Shown: one piece after another, positions 36,201 to 39,549 of the stretch
Numbering within the stretch: the stretch's first letter is position 1
Layout of the letters: every line of letters begins with the position of its first letter
Source: an uncultured Bacteroidota bacterium
GTDB taxonomy: Bacteria > Bacteroidota > Bacteroidia > Bacteroidales > 4484-276
NCBI GenBank assembly: GCA_903944895.1
Contig: CAJATL010000266.1
Location: 1-39,549 of the forward strand
Direction: 5' to 3'
Length of the DNA: 39,549 bases
The notes under the pieces: model-generated
The model's input: the letters and a program-made list of their open reading frames with translations, nothing else
Told to the model about the DNA's origin: nothing
Database searches by the model: none
Made by a program: the position numbers and the translations under genes

Positions 36201-39200
36201 CGACGGCACCTTTGCTGATGAAACGGTACAAAATTCAACTTACACCGCTGGCGTTGGAGATATTTTAAACGGTTCAGTAAAAATTAAACTGGTAGCCTCA
36301 CCAATACATCCTTGTTTATTCCTTGTTGAAGATCAGATGATCTTAACCTTCCAGAATAAACCAACTATTGAATTCCCGGGAGATAACATAATTTGTGAAG
36401 ACGGTACCTATACTTTTACTAGTACAGCGTTTAATAAAGGATCTAACAATGTAAATGTTTCCAATTTTAGTTCTATTAGCTGGACCGGTGGTGATGGTAC
36501 CTTTGCCTTCCCATCAACATATTGCACCCCTTCAGCAAATTCATTGTTAAACACCGTGGGATTCAAACAATTTAACCTTGGCTCGATTAATAATTCGACA
36601 GGTCAAAGTTCGGGTGGTTACGGTAAATATCTGAATTTATCAACTGCACTAACTCCTGGCGTTAGCAATAGTGTTTACTGGACAACCGGTTATGCTACTG
36701 CAAATGCATCGTTATGGATAGATTTTAACATGGATGGAACCTTCCAGACAAGTGAAAGGTTAATTAACAGCCACCTCTTTGCAACTTCCGGAAATAATGC
36801 TTCATTTACGGTTCCTTTGGGCACACCAGCAGGTGAAAAACGATTAAGAATCCGTGTACGCAGTGTTAGTGGAAGCAATGACGCCTGTGTTAATTTTACT
36901 TACGGTGAAACCGAAGATTACACAGTAATCATTACCGGTGAAAATGGAACGGTTGTTCCACCAACATACACACCAGGACCAAACGACATATCAAGCGAAA
37001 CAGTTGAACTTTGTATTACTGCTCAGCCGATTAACCCATGTGTTAATTCGGTAACCGAATGTATGACGCTTCAAATTCAATTGTTACCAGTTGCTAATGC
37101 AGGTGGTGATGATACCGTTTGTGAAGATTCCGATTACACCTTAAATGGTTCTGCTACTACAGATTATGAAACCGTTTCATGGAGCAGCACTGGTGATGGT
37201 ACCTTCTCTTCAACAACCGACCTGAATCCAACTTACACTTTAGGTGCCACTGACAAATCAGTTGCCACAGTTGATTTGTGCCTGACTGCTGAACCAATAA
37301 ATCCTTGTTCGTTTAACGATGAAGATTGTATGACTTTAAGCGTTCAGAAATTCCCAACTGCATCTGCTGGTGATGACGATACTGTTTGCGAAGATGCAAG
37401 CTACACCTTATCAGATGCTACTGCCGAAAATTACTCTTCGGTAACCTGGATTACAAATGGTGATGGAAGTTTTGATGATCCAAATATTATCATAGCAACC
37501 TACACACCAGGAGCCAGCGATATTTCGACAGGCTCAGTAACGCTTAGTTTGACTGCTGAACCTATGACTCCATGTACAACAAATGATAGTGATGTCATTT
37601 TCCTGACTATCCAATTGTTACCAACAGCCGAAGCAGGCGCCGACGCAACTGTTTGCGAAGATGATACACATACTGTTTCTGGAGCATCCGCAGCAAATTA
37701 TTCAACTTTTGTATGGTCTGGTGGCGATGGTACTTTTGACGATGACGATATTCTAACGCCAACATACACAACTGGAGCAACAGATAATTCAACAGGCTCA
37801 GTTTATTTATTACTGACAGCTCAGCCAATTTCACCATGTACAACTGCTGCTTTGGATAGTCTCTTACTGACCATTCAAAAGAATCCAACGGTTGATATTG
37901 CTGCCGACTCAGCTTCAATCTGCTATGAAGAAAGTTACACATTTACTGATGTTACTTACACTGACAAGTCATCAGTACAATGGTACACTGTTATGGGTGG
38001 AGGTTTATTTGATAGCGATATTTTAGAAAATCCAACCTATAATCCTTCTCCAACGCTTGATTATATTCAGGGCTGTATCATGCTTTATGTTTTGGCATCG
38101 CCAATCAACCCATGTACTATTACGGTTACTGATTCACTCAAACTTTGCTTCCAGGCTCCTCCTACAGCTAATGCCGGTGCTGACGCTACGATTTGTGAAG
38201 ACGGTTCTCATACGCTGTCGGGTGCCTCTGCATCTAATTATAATGCCTTATCATGGACAGGTGGAGATGGATCATTTGATGATAACACTGCACTTCAGCC
38301 AACTTACACCCCCGGAGCTACTGATATTACTACTGGTTCAGTTGAACTTTGCCTGACCGCAGCGGCAATTGATCCATGTACGGTTGATTCGACTGATTGT
38401 ATGACACTCACCATCCAGTTATTACCAGTTGCTGATGCAGGTGAAGATGCTACAATTTGCGAAGGAGATACCTATACTTTATCCGATGCAACTGCCGAAA
38501 ATTATACTACAGTTTCCTGGACGACTGATGGGGATGGAACTTTTACCGATTGTAAATGTAAATCTGCTGTAGTTGTCAATCCAACTTACGTTCCTGGAGC
38601 CAATGATATCATTGATGGCTCGATTGAACTTTGCATGACAGCGGAACCACTGAGTCCTTGTACTGTTTCTGATGAAGAGTGTATGACACTTACGATTCAG
38701 TTACAGCCAATTGCAGATGCTGGTGACGACGATACAGTTTGTGAAGATGCAAGTTATACCTTATCAGATGCAACTGCCGAAAATTATGGTACTGTGACCT
38801 GGACTACTACTGATGGAACAGGAACATTTGATGATGAAACAGACCTCAATCCTACTTACACGCCAAGTGCTGATGATATTTTAGCTGGTTCGGTTGAACT
38901 CTGTCTCACTGCAGAACCGGAGGATCCATGTACTACATCTGATGAAGATTGTATGACACTTGCCATCCAGCTATTGCCAATTGCTGTTGCTGGTGATAAT
39001 GCAACAATTTGTGAAGACGGAAGCTATACTTTGTCAAATGCAACCGCCGAAAACGAAAGTTCGGTTTCATGGTCAACAATTGATGGTACTGGTACCTTTG
39101 ATGATGATGCTATCCTTGGGGCAACTTACACACCAAGTGCTGCTGATATCTTGCTTGGTTCAGTAACACTTACATTAACCGCCGAAGCTATCACTCCATG

Positions 39201-39549
39201 TTCTTCAGAAGATACTGACGATATGATTCTTTACTTCCGGTTATTGCCAATTGCTGATGCTGGTGATGACGATACAGTTTGTGAAGATGCAAGTTATACT
39301 TTATCAGATGCTACTGCCGAAAATTATAGTACTGTGACCTGGACTACTACTGATGGAACAGGAACATTTACTGATCCTGCAATAATCATAGCTACCTACA
39401 ATCCAAGTGCTGGCGATATCGCTGCAGGTTCAGTTGAACTTTGTATGACAGCAGAACCAGAAAGCCCATGTACAACTTCTGATGAAGCATGTATGACGCT
39501 TACTATCCAGTTACTGCCAATTGCTGATGCTGGTGATGATACCACAATT
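33211..39549 (+). CDS. Giant secreted repeat protein, partial (runs off the right edge)
   Basis: The frame is open from the ATG at 33211 to the last base (2113 codons), so the C-terminus, where a T9SS or CHU_C-type sorting domain would be expected, is not seen. The signal peptide has a Leu-rich core and ends at about TPLFA-Q. From residue 45 there are 21 complete Ig/PKD-like repeats of 88-96 residues plus the start of a 22nd. The consensus is NAGxDATICE, YTLSDATAxNY, WTTxGDGTF, NPTYTPGxxD, TGSVTLxLTA, PC and LTIQxxP. Nearly all have Cys in TIC and PC; seven have an extra covarying pair. Repeat 12 is split by a GEVED-like domain. Later repeats are much more acidic than early ones. The layout fits a long cell-surface adhesin or stalk; function is inferred from architecture only. 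Confidence 0.9.
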   Translation, partial: MKKIYMDRKVRHLLNSILVLLLLLGSGTPLFAQKGTNNGGPPVVNAGIDATICENQPFSITDASASNYISITWSSDGDGTWIPTPPITINPTYIPGTADKANAGFITLMLTANPGNPTSQTTDTKKLTIQDLPVANAGIDATICNTETYTLSDATASNYYSITWTTSGNGTFSSISALNPIYTPGTTDKTNGTVTLTLTTTPISPCGIANKEPSSTETDFMVLKVQASPTANAGIDATICDTETYTLSDATATNYSSITWTTGGDGSFSSTSALNPIYTPGTLDKSTGSVTLALAAVAKTPCTGFVSNDMVLTIQASPTADAGIDATICDNVTYTLSGDTATNYQSILWSTTGNGTFSSTSTLHPIYTPGSTDKTNGSVKLILGAVGIGPCGNAKSFTATVADTLEITIQASPTADAGIDATICETSTHQLAATVANQSSILWSTSGNGTFSNTTIEDPIYTPGSTDKTNGTVTLTVNLGYVSPCSGSSKTPATGVSDDMVLKIQASPTAGAGADDTICDTDTYTLSDATADNYSAITWTTGGDGSFSSTSALNPTYTPSVTDKSTGSVTLTITVVAEDPCTGSVYDDILITIQASPTATAGDDATICDTDTYTLSDATADDYDAVEWITSGDGSFDDDAIVNPIYTPGTTDKSTGTVTLTITAAPISPCVDAKITNVSNTDDIVLTIQASPIAYAGADATICEDGEYDLDDADLSNEDDYLWETSGDGTLVPPGEGFIYSYIPGPDDIVAGTVEICLTAYAALPCVVDSTDCMTLTIQSLPTADAGADATICEDDTYTLSNASAANYATLTWTTNGDGSFDDNSDLNPTYTPGSEDAITGSVTLKITAAPNDPCTTSADDDMILSIGTLAVINAGPDANICRSGYKLKDATADDFMSTIWVTFGDGTFSDGTAIQPYYYPGTNDLANGHVKLSLVASPENNPPCVSLVYDDIELTITQDPPTVFAGADATTCEDVTYTFSDANAADYDAIVWHTYGDGTFADETVQNSTYTAGVGDILNGSVKIKLVASPIHPCLFLVEDQMILTFQNKPTIEFPGDNIICEDGTYTFTSTAFNKGSNNVNVSNFSSISWTGGDGTFAFPSTYCTPSANSLLNTVGFKQFNLGSINNSTGQSSGGYGKYLNLSTALTPGVSNSVYWTTGYATANASLWIDFNMDGTFQTSERLINSHLFATSGNNASFTVPLGTPAGEKRLRIRVRSVSGSNDACVNFTYGETEDYTVIITGENGTVVPPTYTPGPNDISSETVELCITAQPINPCVNSVTECMTLQIQLLPVANAGGDDTVCEDSDYTLNGSATTDYETVSWSSTGDGTFSSTTDLNPTYTLGATDKSVATVDLCLTAEPINPCSFNDEDCMTLSVQKFPTASAGDDDTVCEDASYTLSDATAENYSSVTWITNGDGSFDDPNIIIATYTPGASDISTGSVTLSLTAEPMTPCTTNDSDVIFLTIQLLPTAEAGADATVCEDDTHTVSGASAANYSTFVWSGGDGTFDDDDILTPTYTTGATDNSTGSVYLLLTAQPISPCTTAALDSLLLTIQKNPTVDIAADSASICYEESYTFTDVTYTDKSSVQWYTVMGGGLFDSDILENPTYNPSPTLDYIQGCIMLYVLASPINPCTITVTDSLKLCFQAPPTANAGADATICEDGSHTLSGASASNYNALSWTGGDGSFDDNTALQPTYTPGATDITTGSVELCLTAAAIDPCTVDSTDCMTLTIQLLPVADAGEDATICEGDTYTLSDATAENYTTVSWTTDGDGTFTDCKCKSAVVVNPTYVPGANDIIDGSIELCMTAEPLSPCTVSDEECMTLTIQLQPIADAGDDDTVCEDASYTLSDATAENYGTVTWTTTDGTGTFDDETDLNPTYTPSADDILAGSVELCLTAEPEDPCTTSDEDCMTLAIQLLPIAVAGDNATICEDGSYTLSNATAENESSVSWSTIDGTGTFDDDAILGATYTPSAADILLGSVTLTLTAEAITPCSSEDTDDMILYFRLLPIADAGDDDTVCEDASYTLSDATAENYSTVTWTTTDGTGTFTDPAIIIATYNPSAGDIAAGSVELCMTAEPESPCTTSDEACMTLTIQLLPIADAGDDTTI
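33343..39549 (+). repeat. Tandem Ig/PKD-like repeat array within the giant protein
   Basis: Units begin (first codon of the xAGxDATIC motif) at 33343, 33616, 33904, 34171, 34456, 34741, 35008, 35293, 35563, 35830, 36103, 36373, 37096, 37363, 37630, 37894, 38170, 38434, 38716, 38986, 39256 and 39526 (last cut off). Spacing is 264-288 bases except 723 for the unit at 36373, which holds an inserted domain. Similarity is mostly at protein level; some pairs are close at DNA level too. Confidence 0.9.
36511..36945 (+). other. GEVED-like domain inserted in repeat 12
   Basis: Between two halves of one repeat lies a domain with GGYGKYLNLS near its start, LWIDFNMDGTFQTSERL, FTVPLGTPAGEKRLRIRVRS and the closing CVNFTYGETEDYTVII. 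This is the pattern of the GEVED domain (WIDFNxDGxF ... GExEDYTV) found in exported Bacteroidota proteins. The host repeat resumes at about residue 1243 with TGENGTVVPPTYTPGPND. Confidence 0.8.

Noticed and set aside
37607-37942. Minus-strand 111-codon frame in the giant protein
   Set aside because: Antisense to an in-frame repeat array; short frames of this kind recur with the repeat.
34457-39166. Several short plus-strand frames (for example 34457-34648, 35288-35533, 38057-38356, 38960-39166)
   Set aside because: They are out-of-frame readings of the repeat array; the true frame is open throughout from 33211.
1-39549. Search for tRNA, rRNA, transposase, integrase or phage genes
   Set aside because: None of the intergenic gaps shows a tRNA-like cloverleaf or rRNA motif, and no protein has a transposase or integrase signature.

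Overview
The window looks like a chromosome segment from a Bacteroidota bacterium, most likely an environmental Bacteroidales/Marinilabiliales-type lineage. The evidence is: type IX secretion (T9SS) C-terminal sorting domains; -7 promoter elements of the TAnnTTTG type; a TopA with basic tail and repeated GRxGPY modules; Wza/Wzc capsule proteins with a Tyr-Gly tail; and intergenic short iterated repeats. No tRNA, rRNA, CRISPR array, transposase or phage gene was seen.

Layout. 1-4.4 kb: a small DUF202-like membrane protein, then sufB-sufC-sufD (SufBCD Fe-S scaffold) with a 138-bp inverted-repeat element between sufB and sufC. 4.5-5.8 kb: a convergent FAD-dependent dehydrogenase. 5.9-6.5 kb: a compact ParE/RelE-type toxin-antitoxin pair. 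6.5-18 kb: a T9SS-exported protein, a 1313-residue multi-pass Cache-like membrane protein whose cytoplasmic domain looks like an eroded NTPase, and, divergent from it, an 1886-residue T9SS-exported multidomain protein. 18.3-21.7 kb: an outer-membrane beta-barrel protein, the tRNA thiouridylase MnmA, a tract of degenerate 8-bp repeats, and an arginase-fold protein that has lost metal ligands. 21.7-25 kb: topA and inorganic pyrophosphatase. 25.2-28.5 kb: a wza-wzc pair for polysaccharide export. 28.6-32.8 kb (minus strand): Hsp20, a small P-loop ATPase, and a lipoprotein joining a YncE-like propeller to a phosphoesterase. 33.2 kb to the right edge: the first 2113 codons of a giant secreted repeat protein, open at the window end. 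It has 21 complete Ig/PKD-like repeats plus the start of a 22nd.

The genes combine ordinary housekeeping (Fe-S assembly, tRNA thiolation, DNA topology, pyrophosphate removal) with a heavy investment in the cell surface (exported adhesin-like proteins, capsule export, outer-membrane barrel, surface phosphoesterase).

No complete new multigene system is evident. The most unusual signals are: a covarying second cysteine pair in the giant repeat protein; a GEVED-like domain spliced into one repeat with duplicated flanks; the Cache/pseudo-NTPase protein; the arginase-fold pseudoenzyme beside topA; a 32-bp-period direct repeat upstream of the beta-barrel gene; and the inverted-repeat element inside the suf operon. 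All calls are by eye from sequence; no database search was run.
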